Origin: Bacteroidota bacterium
GTDB lineage: Bacteria > Bacteroidota > Bacteroidia > Sphingobacteriales > Sphingobacteriaceae
NCBI GenBank assembly: GCA_023427985.1
Contig: JAEYZM010000037.1
Span: forward strand, 1 to 57,083
Direction of reading: 5' to 3'
DNA length: 57,083 nucleotides
Positions 14,251 to 22,443 of this stretch are shown in pieces. Within the stretch, counting starts at the first letter, position 1; each line of letters starts with the position of its first letter. The notes beneath the pieces were generated by a model. The model saw only the letters and a list, made by a program, of their open reading frames with translations. It had not been told where the DNA came from and did not search any database. Position numbers and translations under genes: made by a program.

Positions 14251-15648
14251 TTATATATGAATGGCTCTGTTTGCAGTTGCTGCCAAACACGCTTCTTTAA
14301 ATGCTTCCGTATACGTTGGATGTGCATGACTCATGCGCGAAATATCTTCTGCACTTGCTCTGAACTCCATTGCTACCACTGCTTCCGCAATCATATCGGC
14401 CACACGCGGACCAATCATATGCACACCTAAAATCTCATCGGTATTGGCATCCGCTAAAACCTTTACCAATCCATCGGTATCCATACTTGCACGCGCTCTA
14501 CCACTTGCTAAAAACGGGAAAGAGCCCGTCTTATATTTTATACCAGCCGCTTTCAATTCCTCTTCCGTCTTACCAACAGCCGCAACTTCTGGCCAAGTGT
14601 ACACTACACCTGGAATTAAATTATAATTGATGTGTGGTTTTTGTCCTGCAATTCGCTCCGCAACATAGACCCCTTCTTCCTCTGCTTTATGCGCTAACAT
14701 TGCACCACGAATTACATCGCCAATCGCATACACTCCCGGAACACTCGTTTCCAAATGCTCGTTCACCGGAATTTTTTTACCACGATCTTCTGTTTGTATG
14801 CCGATGTTTTGCAATCCCAATCCTTCTGTGTAAGCCGTTCTTCCCACTGCCACCAAACAATAGTCGCCTTTCAACACCACTTCTTCTCCCTTCGCATTAT
14901 CTGCTTTCACCGTAATTTCCTTCGCCGTACTGCTTACTTCTTTTACTTTATGACTTAATAAAAATTCGAAACCAATTTTCTTCAAAGATTTTTGCAATTC
15001 CTTACCCAATGTTTTATCCATCGTAGGAATAATAGAATCCATAAATTCCACCACTGTAACTTTAGCACCCAAACGCGCATAAACCGATCCTAATTCTAAT
15101 CCAATCACTCCACCTCCTATTAAAACCAAATGCTTCGGAATCTCCTTTAAATTCAAGGCTTCTGTTGAAGTAATAATTCTTTTCTTATCGATATTGATAA
15201 ACGGCAGAACGCTCGGTTTAGATCCTGTGGCAATAATAACATTTGCTGCTTCTATCGTTTGATCGCTCTTGCCTTGAATCTTAATGGTGTTTTTATTTAC
15301 AAATGATCCTACACCTTCGTAGGTATCAATTTTATTTTTCTTCATTAAATATTTAATGCCTTCGACATTTTGTTTCACCACTTCCGATTTGCGATCAATC
15401 ATTTGCGAAATGTTGGGCTTTAAATCTTTTAGGTCGATGCCGTGCGTTTTAAATGTATGCGCTGCATTGTAATAATGTTCCGATGAGTCCAACAACGCTT
15501 TCGATGGAATACATCCCACATTTAAACAGGTGCCTCCGAAATTTGAATATTTTTCAACTATCGCTGTTTTTAATCCCAATTGAGCAGAACGAATTGCCGC
15601 CACATATCCACCTGGGCCAGAGCCTATTACTACTACATCGTATTTCAT
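14251..15648 (-). CDS. lpdA: dihydrolipoyl dehydrogenase (E3)
   Basis: This 465-residue flavoprotein disulfide reductase reoxidises the lipoyl arm of 2-oxoacid dehydrogenases. It shows the FAD motif VVVIGSGPGGYVAAI, the redox disulfide GGTCLNVGCIPSK, the NAD-binding IGGGVIGLELGSVYARLG and the C-terminal catalytic HAHPTYTEAF. I chose MKYDVVVIG at 15648; a start two codons upstream is possible. Its natural partners sucA and sucB are encoded near 31906-35901, so the E3 is unlinked. It lies about 40 bases downstream of the cytochrome oxidase assembly genes on the same strand. Confidence 0.94.
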   Translation of the reverse strand: MKYDVVVIGSGPGGYVAAIRSAQLGLKTAIVEKYSNFGGTCLNVGCIPSKALLDSSEHYYNAAHTFKTHGIDLKDLKPNISQMIDRKSEVVKQNVEGIKYLMKKNKIDTYEGVGSFVNKNTIKIQGKSDQTIEAANVIIATGSKPSVLPFINIDKKRIITSTEALNLKEIPKHLVLIGGGVIGLELGSVYARLGAKVTVVEFMDSIIPTMDKTLGKELQKSLKKIGFEFLLSHKVKEVSSTAKEITVKADNAKGEEVVLKGDYCLVAVGRTAYTEGLGLQNIGIQTEDRGKKIPVNEHLETSVPGVYAIGDVIRGAMLAHKAEEEGVYVAERIAGQKPHINYNLIPGVVYTWPEVAAVGKTEEELKAAGIKYKTGSFPFLASGRARASMDTDGLVKVLADANTDEILGVHMIGPRVADMIAEAVVAMEFRASAEDISRMSHAHPTYTEAFKEACLAATANRAIHI

Positions 15649-15687
15649 TATCAAAAAATTTAGTCCACAAAAGTAAGAAAGAATTCC

Positions 15688-16386
15688 TTATTTATGACAA
15701 CAATCTACTTTCGTTTCTTGTTTGGTAGTGTTGAACTCTGGGCTTAAATACGGGATGCCTAAATTCATTCCACGTATTATGAGAAGTAAACCTATGATTA
15801 TGGAGATATAGGGTATCGATTTTTTTATTTTATTGCGAACATTCAAGTTCAAAAAGGAGCTCGCAAAGCTTAATCCAAACATGGCAGGAATAGTTCCTAT
15901 ACCAAAGAAAAACATAAAGATCATTGAATTCAAAACAGAACCTTCTAGCAATGCCATCGACAAGGCAATGTAAACAAATCCACATGGCAATAATCCATTC
16001 AATATTCCTAAAATAAAATACGCTCCATAACTTTTCGATTGAAACAATTGATTGAATGCCTTTTTGAAAAAGGGATATTTCAATGCAGAAAATTCTTGAA
16101 TTTTTTTCGGAACGATGTATGGAAATGCAACGACTAGTAGAATAAGAATTCCAGTAAGAATTGAAACCCATTGTTGCAGTCCTGCTAAATAGATCCCCAT
16201 TCCAAGCAAACCGAAAATGATTCCAAAAATTGAGTAGGTAATTACCCTTCCGAAATTGTACAGCAAGGAAGAAGAAATTTTTTGATAGCGATCATTACTG
16301 TGTGCAGGCAATGCCAATACAATAGGTCCGCACATTCCAATGCAATGGAAACTCCCTAAAAATCCTAATAACAATGCAGACCACAT
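15688..16386 (-). CDS. TauE/SafE-like (UreH-type) membrane protein, cbb3 oxidase assembly
   Basis: The 232-residue polytopic protein has about six membrane segments and the motif GSFHCIGMCGP at its start, repeated in part as GLLPCGFVYIAL. These are typical of the small sulfite-exporter-like family found at the end of Bacteroidota cco operons. By position it is thought to act in copper or cytochrome handling for the oxidase, perhaps in place of a DsbD-like protein. A C-terminal KVDCCHK adds possible metal ligands. It follows ccoH after 3 bases. The substrate is not known. Confidence 0.75.
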   Translation of the reverse strand: MWSALLLGFLGSFHCIGMCGPIVLALPAHSNDRYQKISSSLLYNFGRVITYSIFGIIFGLLGMGIYLAGLQQWVSILTGILILLVVAFPYIVPKKIQEFSALKYPFFKKAFNQLFQSKSYGAYFILGILNGLLPCGFVYIALSMALLEGSVLNSMIFMFFFGIGTIPAMFGLSFASSFLNLNVRNKIKKSIPYISIIIGLLLIIRGMNLGIPYLSPEFNTTKQETKVDCCHK

Positions 16387-16389
16387 GGA

Positions 16390-16824
16390 CTATAAATTAA
16401 TTACTTTCTCAATATAAAATGCGCTACCATCGACATTCCAATCGATTTTAACTTTGTACATTCCTTTGCTAAATGCCGATGTAGGAATTAACATAGAACC
16501 ATTATTCGTTGCAATGCTCAATCGTTTATCTGATTTTGCATCAGAAGGTTTGTACAGCAATACTTCGCCTTCGATTTTTTTATTGCGATGTTCTTCTGGA
16601 AATACAATTTCAATTTCAGAATTGGCATTTAACTTACATATTAATTCCGTTTTCAATTGACTAAGATTATTCATCTTATCAATATCTTCTTGATACTTCA
16701 ATTCTTTCGCATAATAATCGGGTCGAACCAAATCCACTTGCTGACGCATGCTGATGGTAACCATAGTAATTACTAATGCTACAAAGCCTAGATATAAAAA
16801 TAATATTCTTTTTCCCCAACTCAT
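16390..16824 (-). CDS. ccoH: FixH/CcoH family protein, cbb3 oxidase assembly
   Basis: The 144-residue protein has one N-terminal membrane segment (about residues 7-27, LFLYLGFVALVITMVTISM), the LVRPDYYAKELKYQEDIDK motif that marks FixH proteins, and a C-terminal extracytoplasmic beta domain with GMYKVKIDW. CcoH stabilises the cbb3 complex during assembly. It lies between ccoG (4 bases) and the TauE-like gene (3 bases) in the cco operon. Confidence 0.85.
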   Translation of the reverse strand: MSWGKRILFLYLGFVALVITMVTISMRQQVDLVRPDYYAKELKYQEDIDKMNNLSQLKTELICKLNANSEIEIVFPEEHRNKKIEGEVLLYKPSDAKSDKRLSIATNNGSMLIPTSAFSKGMYKVKIDWNVDGSAFYIEKVINL

Positions 16825-16828
16825 ACAA

Positions 16829-18241
16829 TTAATTTACAGGTCCTAAAAAACTGGTCTTCACTTTTTCAATTAATTCACCATTCGAATAAATTCCAATTTG
16901 AATTTTTGTACTTCTTTTTTCAATTTGATTTGCAGGTATATAAATAAACATTGTACCAGTACTTGCCGATTCTTTCTTTACATGTATACTATCTTTACCT
17001 ATTATTTTAATTTTTGCATCGAGCTCTTCTACTCGAAACTCAATTGGCAAATCTTTAAAAGTCTTATTATTTACTTTATAGTTGTATAGGTTGCTTACGG
17101 TACCATCGGCATTCTCTTGATACATCATCCCAGGTGTTCTCAAAATAGTTGTCTCGGTATCTGTTCTGCTGATGAGTGCAAAACTTAAAATTCCTACCAA
17201 TGCAATGAGTACTGCGGAATACGCAGCAATTCTTAATGTAAATTTCAAAGGTTTTCTTTCTGCAATTCCTTTTTCAGAAGCAAAAGTAATTAGTCCTCTT
17301 GGCAAACCTACGCGATCCATAATATGATCGCATGCATCTATACAAGCAGTGCAATTCACACATTCCAATTGTGTGCCGTTTCTAATGTCAATTCCGGTTG
17401 GACAAACCGCCACACATTGATGACAATCGATGCAATCGCCGATGCTTCGCTCTTCGCCTTTCCTATATTTTCCACGCTTTTCACCACGCATGTAATCGTA
17501 GGCAACCACAATTGAATTCTTATCCAACAACACGCCTTGTAGTCGGCCATACGGACAAACCACCGTGCAGACTTGCTCTCTGAAAAATGCGAAGACCCAA
17601 TAAAAAATGGATGTGAAAATCAATAAAGAAATAAGACTGCCGATGTTTTGCGATATAGGTTCTGCGATGAGTTTGAATAATTCATCGGTAGAAATTATAT
17701 ACGCTAAAAAGGTGTTGGCAATTATAAATGAAATGATAAAAAAGACTATATGCTTTAGACTTTTCTTGAAGATTTTTTCTTTTGTCCATGGAGCTCGGTC
17801 TAATGCTCTTTGTTTATTGCCATCGCCTTCAATTAAATATTCGATTTTTCTAAAAACCATTTCCATGAAAATAGTTTGAGGACAAGTCCATCCGCAGAAA
17901 AGTCGGCCATAGATCACCGTAAACAAAATGATAAACACCATTAAAGTAATCATGGAAAGACCCAGCAAGAAAAAATCCTGTGGGCCAAATAGAATTCCAA
18001 AGATGATAAACTTTCTATCGACGACATTGAACAGCATCAATGGTTCGTTGTTAAAACGTAGAAAAGGCATACCAAAGAGCAGCAACAAACATATAGTAGC
18101 CACTACGATTCTATAGTTGTGAAATCTGCCCTTTGGTTTTTGAGGGTACACCCAAACCCTCTTGCCTTCTTGATCTACTGTTGCGACTCTGTCGCGAAAG
18201 CTTTGGTCTAGTTCTTCGTATGAAAAATCTTCTTTACTCAT
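16829..18241 (-). CDS. ccoG: CcoG (FixG/RdxA) polyferredoxin, cbb3 oxidase accessory protein
   Basis: The 470-residue membrane protein carries about five membrane segments, the CGWTCPQTIFMEMVFRKIE block near residue 115, and two 4Fe-4S motifs, CIDCHQCVAVCP and CVNCTACIDACD, at about residues 270-310. A C-terminal Ig-like extracytoplasmic domain follows (after about residue 345). CcoG is linked to copper reduction for CuB insertion into cbb3 oxidase. It starts 2 bases after ccoP. All usual features are present. Confidence 0.93.
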   Translation of the reverse strand: MSKEDFSYEELDQSFRDRVATVDQEGKRVWVYPQKPKGRFHNYRIVVATICLLLLFGMPFLRFNNEPLMLFNVVDRKFIIFGILFGPQDFFLLGLSMITLMVFIILFTVIYGRLFCGWTCPQTIFMEMVFRKIEYLIEGDGNKQRALDRAPWTKEKIFKKSLKHIVFFIISFIIANTFLAYIISTDELFKLIAEPISQNIGSLISLLIFTSIFYWVFAFFREQVCTVVCPYGRLQGVLLDKNSIVVAYDYMRGEKRGKYRKGEERSIGDCIDCHQCVAVCPTGIDIRNGTQLECVNCTACIDACDHIMDRVGLPRGLITFASEKGIAERKPLKFTLRIAAYSAVLIALVGILSFALISRTDTETTILRTPGMMYQENADGTVSNLYNYKVNNKTFKDLPIEFRVEELDAKIKIIGKDSIHVKKESASTGTMFIYIPANQIEKRSTKIQIGIYSNGELIEKVKTSFLGPVN

Positions 18242-18243
18242 TT

Positions 18244-19413
18244 TTATTTCATTGCTACAGCAGAGGAATCAGCAGCTGCTGCAGTATTTGTTGTATCTGT
18301 TGAGCTCGTTGCTTCTTCTTTATAAAGATCTCCTTGTGGAGCTTTTGCATTGGCAGGATTAGTACCTTTCAAACTCTTTATAAAACTAGAAACTTGTTGC
18401 ATTTCTGATGGCTGCATTTGTGCTTCCCAAGCAATCATTCCTTTTTCTTGCACACCATATTTTATTGTTTTGAAAATATCTTTGATACTTCCACCATGCA
18501 ACCAATAATCGTCGGTTAAATTTGGACCAACACCACCTTCACCGTTTTGCCCGTGACAAGCGGCACATTTGGTAATGTAACTGCTTTTACCTTTTGCGAT
18601 TTCAGCAGCATCGGTTAAAAGTTCTACTGTATTTTCATCCACCTTACTTGCTGTTTGTTTCAGCTGTTCTGTTTTCTTCAAACTTGCAAGTTCTACTTCT
18701 TTCATATATTCCTGATCTTGTGTAGGACCATTTCCTAAATGATAATAGATCACATAAATAAAACTAAAGGCTATAGTAGCATAAAACATATATACCCACC
18801 ATGGAGGAAGACTGTTGTCTAACTCACGTATTCCATCGTACACATGATCTGTCTCCACTTCTCCTTCTTGCTCAATTGGAGCTGCATTGGTCATACGTTT
18901 AGAAATCGATTTCCAAGACCAAGCAGATTCTTTTTTCTCTTTGTAACCCAATGCAACCAGCATTCTTTGAAGGATTGAATACAAATAAAGAATCACAAAC
19001 AATTCAATAAATACTACTACCGATAAAATAATTACGGTATTGGGATCTAGTCCGCCAAATACAGCTGCTACACTCGTATTGGCATCTGCTGCAACTGCTG
19101 TTCCTGTTGCATCTTGGGCAAATACGGAGCTCGACATCAGCATAAGAAATGCGGTAATGATGGCTGCACCTTTACCAAATTTATCGCTGATTTTTTTATT
19201 TACCAGTCCAACTAAAACGGAACCGATGGCAACGATAACTAATAATAATCCTATGATGGCGAATACAAAAATCCAGAACATGGGACTTGACCACATTGTG
19301 CTTTCTTTTGCAACAGTAGTTGTTGCGGCATCTTGTGCATATACTGTAGAAACTAGGAGCAGGAACATACTCATGATGCCTAGTTGTTTTAAAATCTTAT
19401 TCATGATTGGCAT
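18244..19413 (-). CDS. ccoP: cbb3 oxidase subunit III, CcoP, with extended N-terminus
   Basis: The 389-residue subunit ends in a class I cytochrome c domain with a single haem motif CAACH (about residue 285) and a distal Met in GMIAWEAQM; proteobacterial CcoP has two haems. The CcoP_N segment with DGIRELDNSLPPWWVYMFYATI is near residue 195. The first 120 residues are unusual: two signal-like hydrophobic stretches each end in a similar tail (VYAQDAATT and VFAQDATGT). The start ATG overlaps ccoQ by 17 bp; a second ATG at 19404 is equally possible. The C-terminus is a low-complexity Ser/Thr/Ala tail. Confidence 0.9.
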   Translation of the reverse strand: MPIMNKILKQLGIMSMFLLLVSTVYAQDAATTTVAKESTMWSSPMFWIFVFAIIGLLLVIVAIGSVLVGLVNKKISDKFGKGAAIITAFLMLMSSSVFAQDATGTAVAADANTSVAAVFGGLDPNTVIILSVVVFIELFVILYLYSILQRMLVALGYKEKKESAWSWKSISKRMTNAAPIEQEGEVETDHVYDGIRELDNSLPPWWVYMFYATIAFSFIYVIYYHLGNGPTQDQEYMKEVELASLKKTEQLKQTASKVDENTVELLTDAAEIAKGKSSYITKCAACHGQNGEGGVGPNLTDDYWLHGGSIKDIFKTIKYGVQEKGMIAWEAQMQPSEMQQVSSFIKSLKGTNPANAKAPQGDLYKEEATSSTDTTNTAAAADSSAVAMK

Positions 19414-19591
19414 AGTTTAGATTTCCTTCGTTTTTTTCAAGGGGCATATCACTCATGCGATCAATATGTTTCTTATCTGTTTTGATAACATAGATCACTA
19501 GGATGGTAAAAAATAACACAAACACTACGAGTGATATTAAGGGGTATATTTCAACCCCTGCGATACTGCTTAAATAATTTATAAATTTCAT
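19397..19591 (-). CDS. ccoQ: cbb3 oxidase small subunit, CcoQ/FixQ
   Basis: The 64-residue peptide has one membrane helix (about residues 15-36, ISLVVFVLFFTILVIYVI) followed by a basic-acidic tail DKKHIDRMSDMPLEKNE. This is the size, topology and position of CcoQ, which stabilises the interaction of CcoP with the catalytic core. It lies 10 bases after ccoNO and overlaps ccoP by 17 bp. Confidence 0.85.
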   Translation of the reverse strand: MKFINYLSSIAGVEIYPLISLVVFVLFFTILVIYVIKTDKKHIDRMSDMPLEKNEGNLNYANHE

Positions 19592-19601
19592 GTTCTATGA
19601 A

Positions 19602-21731
19602 TTATTGAGCCGACATTAATTTTTCTGCTTTGATGTCTGTACCCAAACGTTGTAAGTACGCAATCAAGGCTATAATCTCTTTATCCGACACAGTTTTAAT
19701 TCCAGCATCAGCTAAATTCTTTGTAATCTTATTTGCTTGCTCCATCAAATCTTTATTAGCAACTTGGTCATAACCTTCTGGATATGGAACTCCTAAGGTT
19801 TGCATCGCTCTTATTTTTGCAGCAGTAGTGCTGGTATCTAAATCGTCATCTAACAACCAAGGATAGGCAGGCATGATAGATCCGGGCGACATAGATGTTG
19901 GCTCCAACATATGATTATAATGCCATGAGTCTGGATATTTTGCACCCAATCTATGTAAGTCGGGACCAGTACGTTTTGATCCCCATTGGAATGGATGGTC
20001 GTATACGTATTCACCTGCTTTTGAATACTCGCCGTAACGTTCTGTTTCTGAACGGAAAGGTCGAACCAATTGTGAGTGACAGGTATAACAACCTTCACGC
20101 ACATAAATATCTCTACCTTGTAATTCCAATGGTGTATATGGTTTCACACTTGCAATGGTTGGAATATTACTCTTCACTAAGAAGGTTGGAACAATTTCAA
20201 CAATACCACCAATTAAAATCACGATTAAACTGAAGATCATTAATTGTGTTGGCTTACGTTCAATCCAACGATGCCAGTGTTCTCCTTTATGTACTACTAC
20301 TTCTTTACTTAATGCAGGTGCTTCTGCTTCTTCATTGGCAACAAGTTTTCCTGATGCTGCGGTTTTAATCAAGTTGTATGTCATTACAATTACACCAATT
20401 AAATACAATGCACCACCTAAACTTCTTAGGGCATACATCGGAATAATTTGAGTAACTGTTTCTAAGAAGTTCGGATATTTCAAGAAACCTTCTGCAGTAA
20501 ATTCTTCCCACATTAAACTTTGTGTGATCCCTGCCCAATACAATGGAATAGCATAGAATAAAATTCCTAATGTACCAATCCAGAAATGGAAGTTTGCAAG
20601 TTTTTTAGAGTAGAGTTCTTTACCAAACAAACGCGGGAACAACCAATACAACATACCAAAGGTTAGGAAACCGTTCCATCCCAATGCTCCAACGTGTACG
20701 TGTGCCACAATCCAATCGGTGAAATGTCCAATCGCATTTACGTTTTTCAATGACAACATTGGACCTTCAAAAGTTGCCATACCATAAGCTGTAATTGCAA
20801 CTACAAAGAATTTCAAAATCACATCCTCACGTACTTTATCCCAAGCTCCTCTTAAGGTAAGTAATCCATTGATCATACCTCCCCAAGATGGTGCTATTAA
20901 CATCACAGAAAATACTACACCTAATGATTGAGCCCAATCGGGTAATGCCGAATACAGTAGGTGGTGCGGACCAGCCCAAATGTATAAGAAGATCAGTGCC
21001 CAAAAGTGAATTATCGACAATCTATAAGAATATACCGGTCTATTTGCAGCCTTCGGTAAGAAGTAATACATCAGCCCTAAATAAGGAGTGGTTAAGAAAA
21101 ATGCAACCGCATTGTGGCCGTACCACCATTGTACTAATGCATCTTGCACACCTGCGTACCAAGAATAACTTTTGAAAAAGTTGATGGGTAATTCAAATGA
21201 ATTCACCAAATGCAAGACCGCAACGGTTACAAAAGTTGCGATGTAAAACCAAATGGCTACGTATAAATGACGTTCTCTACGTTTTAATATGGTACCGAAC
21301 ATATTCCAGCCGAACACTACCCAGATTAAAGTGATGGCAATATCAATTGGCCATTCTAGTTCTGCATATTCTTTACCCGATGTCATACCTAAAGGCAATG
21401 AAATTGCAGCGGCCAAAATGATGATCTGCCAGCCCCAGAAATTAATTTTACTAAGCGTATCGCTGTACATTCGCGTTTTACACAAACGCTGTAAGGAATA
21501 ATACACACCGGCGAAAATACCATTACCCACAAATGCGAAAATCACAGCATTAGTGTGCAAAGGTCTTACTCTACCAAAGGAAGTGTAGGGAATTCCAAAG
21601 TTTAGTTCAGGGAATACTAATTGAAGCGCGACCAGCAATCCTACGGTCATCCCAATTAGCCCAAATACAATCGTGGCATAGGCAAAATTGCGCACGATCT
21701 TGTTGTCATAATAGAACTTTTCTACTTGCAT
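19602..21731 (-). CDS. ccoNO: cbb3 cytochrome c oxidase, fused subunits I and II (CcoN-CcoO)
   Basis: The 709-residue protein joins the catalytic subunit and the membrane-bound cytochrome. Residues 1 to about 480 are CcoN with 12 membrane helices and haem/CuB ligands in RPLHTNAVIF, YGHNAVAFFL, AGPHHLLYSALPDW and HVHVGALGWNG. Residues about 500-709 are CcoO with a membrane anchor, the haem motif CYTCHSQLVRP and the axial Met region SIMPAYPWLL. This gene fusion is common in Bacteroidota. The enzyme reduces oxygen at low concentrations at the cytoplasmic membrane. Confidence 0.95.
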   Translation of the reverse strand: MQVEKFYYDNKIVRNFAYATIVFGLIGMTVGLLVALQLVFPELNFGIPYTSFGRVRPLHTNAVIFAFVGNGIFAGVYYSLQRLCKTRMYSDTLSKINFWGWQIIILAAAISLPLGMTSGKEYAELEWPIDIAITLIWVVFGWNMFGTILKRRERHLYVAIWFYIATFVTVAVLHLVNSFELPINFFKSYSWYAGVQDALVQWWYGHNAVAFFLTTPYLGLMYYFLPKAANRPVYSYRLSIIHFWALIFLYIWAGPHHLLYSALPDWAQSLGVVFSVMLIAPSWGGMINGLLTLRGAWDKVREDVILKFFVVAITAYGMATFEGPMLSLKNVNAIGHFTDWIVAHVHVGALGWNGFLTFGMLYWLFPRLFGKELYSKKLANFHFWIGTLGILFYAIPLYWAGITQSLMWEEFTAEGFLKYPNFLETVTQIIPMYALRSLGGALYLIGVIVMTYNLIKTAASGKLVANEEAEAPALSKEVVVHKGEHWHRWIERKPTQLMIFSLIVILIGGIVEIVPTFLVKSNIPTIASVKPYTPLELQGRDIYVREGCYTCHSQLVRPFRSETERYGEYSKAGEYVYDHPFQWGSKRTGPDLHRLGAKYPDSWHYNHMLEPTSMSPGSIMPAYPWLLDDDLDTSTTAAKIRAMQTLGVPYPEGYDQVANKDLMEQANKITKNLADAGIKTVSDKEIIALIAYLQRLGTDIKAEKLMSAQ

Positions 21732-21737
21732 AAAGAT

Positions 21738-21917
21738 TTATGGTTGTTTTTGGTTTATGGATTCTGATTTATCTTTTATCTCATCGTCAAAAAGCATTCG
21801 TACTGATGGGGTATAATCGTCGTCGTATTGTCCGGTCTTTACCGACCATAGAAAGGAAATTAGGAAGCCTATAGCCACCAGTAAACTCACTCCAATTAAA
21901 ATTATCAGTACACTCAT
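21738..21917 (-). CDS. ccoS: cbb3 oxidase maturation protein CcoS
   Basis: The product has one membrane helix at its start (MSVLIILIGVSLLVAIGFL) and the CcoS signature DDDYTPSVRMLFDDE. I chose the ATG at 21917, giving 59 residues, the normal CcoS size. An in-frame ATG at 21998 would add 27 residues but would place the start inside two FNR-type boxes and beyond the predicted promoter. CcoS is needed for cofactor insertion into cbb3 oxidase. It heads the cco operon, 6 bases before ccoNO, and is divergent from the globin gene. Confidence 0.88.
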   Translation of the reverse strand: MSVLIILIGVSLLVAIGFLISFLWSVKTGQYDDDYTPSVRMLFDDEIKDKSESINQKQP

Positions 21918-21932
21918 TGCTTTTTGATGAGG

Positions 21933-21940
21933 TAAAAGTA
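21933..21940 (-). promoter_or_regulatory. -7 element of the cco operon promoter
   Basis: The minus strand reads TACTTTTA (21940 to 21933), seven of eight positions of TAnnTTTG counting the free bases. Its last base is 36.5 bp from the centre of FNR box 1, the same distance as on the globin side. Confidence 0.5.
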
Positions 21941-21962
21941 TCTTGTAGTTTGTTACAATTTC

Positions 21963-21976
21963 ATGATAATAATCAA
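21963..21976. promoter_or_regulatory. FNR-type box 1 (cco operon side)
   Basis: ATGAT-AATA-ATCAA matches the FNR consensus TTGAT-N4-ATCAA at nine of ten positions. Its centre lies about -41 to -45 from the inferred start of the cco operon transcript, a class II activator position. The binding protein is presumably the Crp/Fnr regulator encoded at 28389-29102. Confidence 0.7.
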
Positions 21977-21984
21977 GTGCAAAC

Positions 21985-21998
21985 ATGATTTTTATCAT
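21985..21998. promoter_or_regulatory. FNR-type box 2 (globin side)
   Basis: ATGAT-TTTT-ATCAT lies within the longer palindrome CATGAT-TTTT-ATCATG (21984-21999). The TGAT-N4-ATCA core is perfect. Its centre is 22 bp from box 1, about two helical turns, and 36.5 bp from the end of the globin -7 element. Confidence 0.7.
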
Positions 21999-22020
21999 GT
22001 TTTAATAAATATAAGAAAAA

Positions 22021-22028
22021 TAATTTTG
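22021..22028 (+). promoter_or_regulatory. -7 element of the truncated hemoglobin promoter
   Basis: TAATTTTG is an exact match to TAnnTTTG. Transcription would start near 22032-22036, which favours translation from the ATG at 22051 over the one at 22033. Confidence 0.6.
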
Positions 22029-22050
22029 TCTAATGGCTTATGCTCAATTG

Positions 22051-22443
22051 ATGAAAAACGACATTTTAACGAAGGCCGATGTAGAGCTTTTAGTAAACAG
22101 TTTCTACGAAAAGGTGAATAAAAACGCAGTTTTATCGCCTGTATTCAATGATATTGCGCGCACCAATTGGGAGCATCATTTGCCAAAAATGTATGCGTTT
22201 TGGTCGGGTATTTTGTTGGGAACAGCCGATTATCGAGGTCAGCCTTTTGAAAAACATGCCCAACATGCAGCACATATTCATGCCGAACATTTTAATGAAT
22301 GGCTCCGGCTATTTCATGAAACTATAGATGAATATTTCGATGGTGAAAAGGCTAAGCTAGCGAAGCAACGAGCAGAAAGTATTGCAGCAATCTTTCAGTA
22401 TAAAATTGACTTTATCCGATCAAACCAAAATTCTGAAGATTAA
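22051..22443 (+). CDS. group III truncated hemoglobin
   Basis: The protein (130 residues from the ATG at 22051; 136 from the ATG at 22033) has the trHb group III pattern: ELLVNSFYEKVNKNAVLSPVF, then WEHHLPKMYAFWSGILLG, with the proximal-His region in AEHFNEWLRLFHETIDEYF. Such globins bind oxygen or NO at high affinity; their exact role is unsettled. I prefer the second Met because the promoter -7 element ends only 5 bases before the first. Shared FNR-type control with the divergent cco operon suggests use under low oxygen. It overlaps the convergent ABC1 gene by 4 bp. Confidence 0.88.
   Translation: MKNDILTKADVELLVNSFYEKVNKNAVLSPVFNDIARTNWEHHLPKMYAFWSGILLGTADYRGQPFEKHAQHAAHIHAEHFNEWLRLFHETIDEYFDGEKAKLAKQRAESIAAIFQYKIDFIRSNQNSED

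Noticed and set aside
18244..19413. CcoP as two genes joined by an assembly error
   Set aside because: The frame is open throughout and the CcoP_N and cytochrome domains follow in normal order; only the N-terminal extension is odd.
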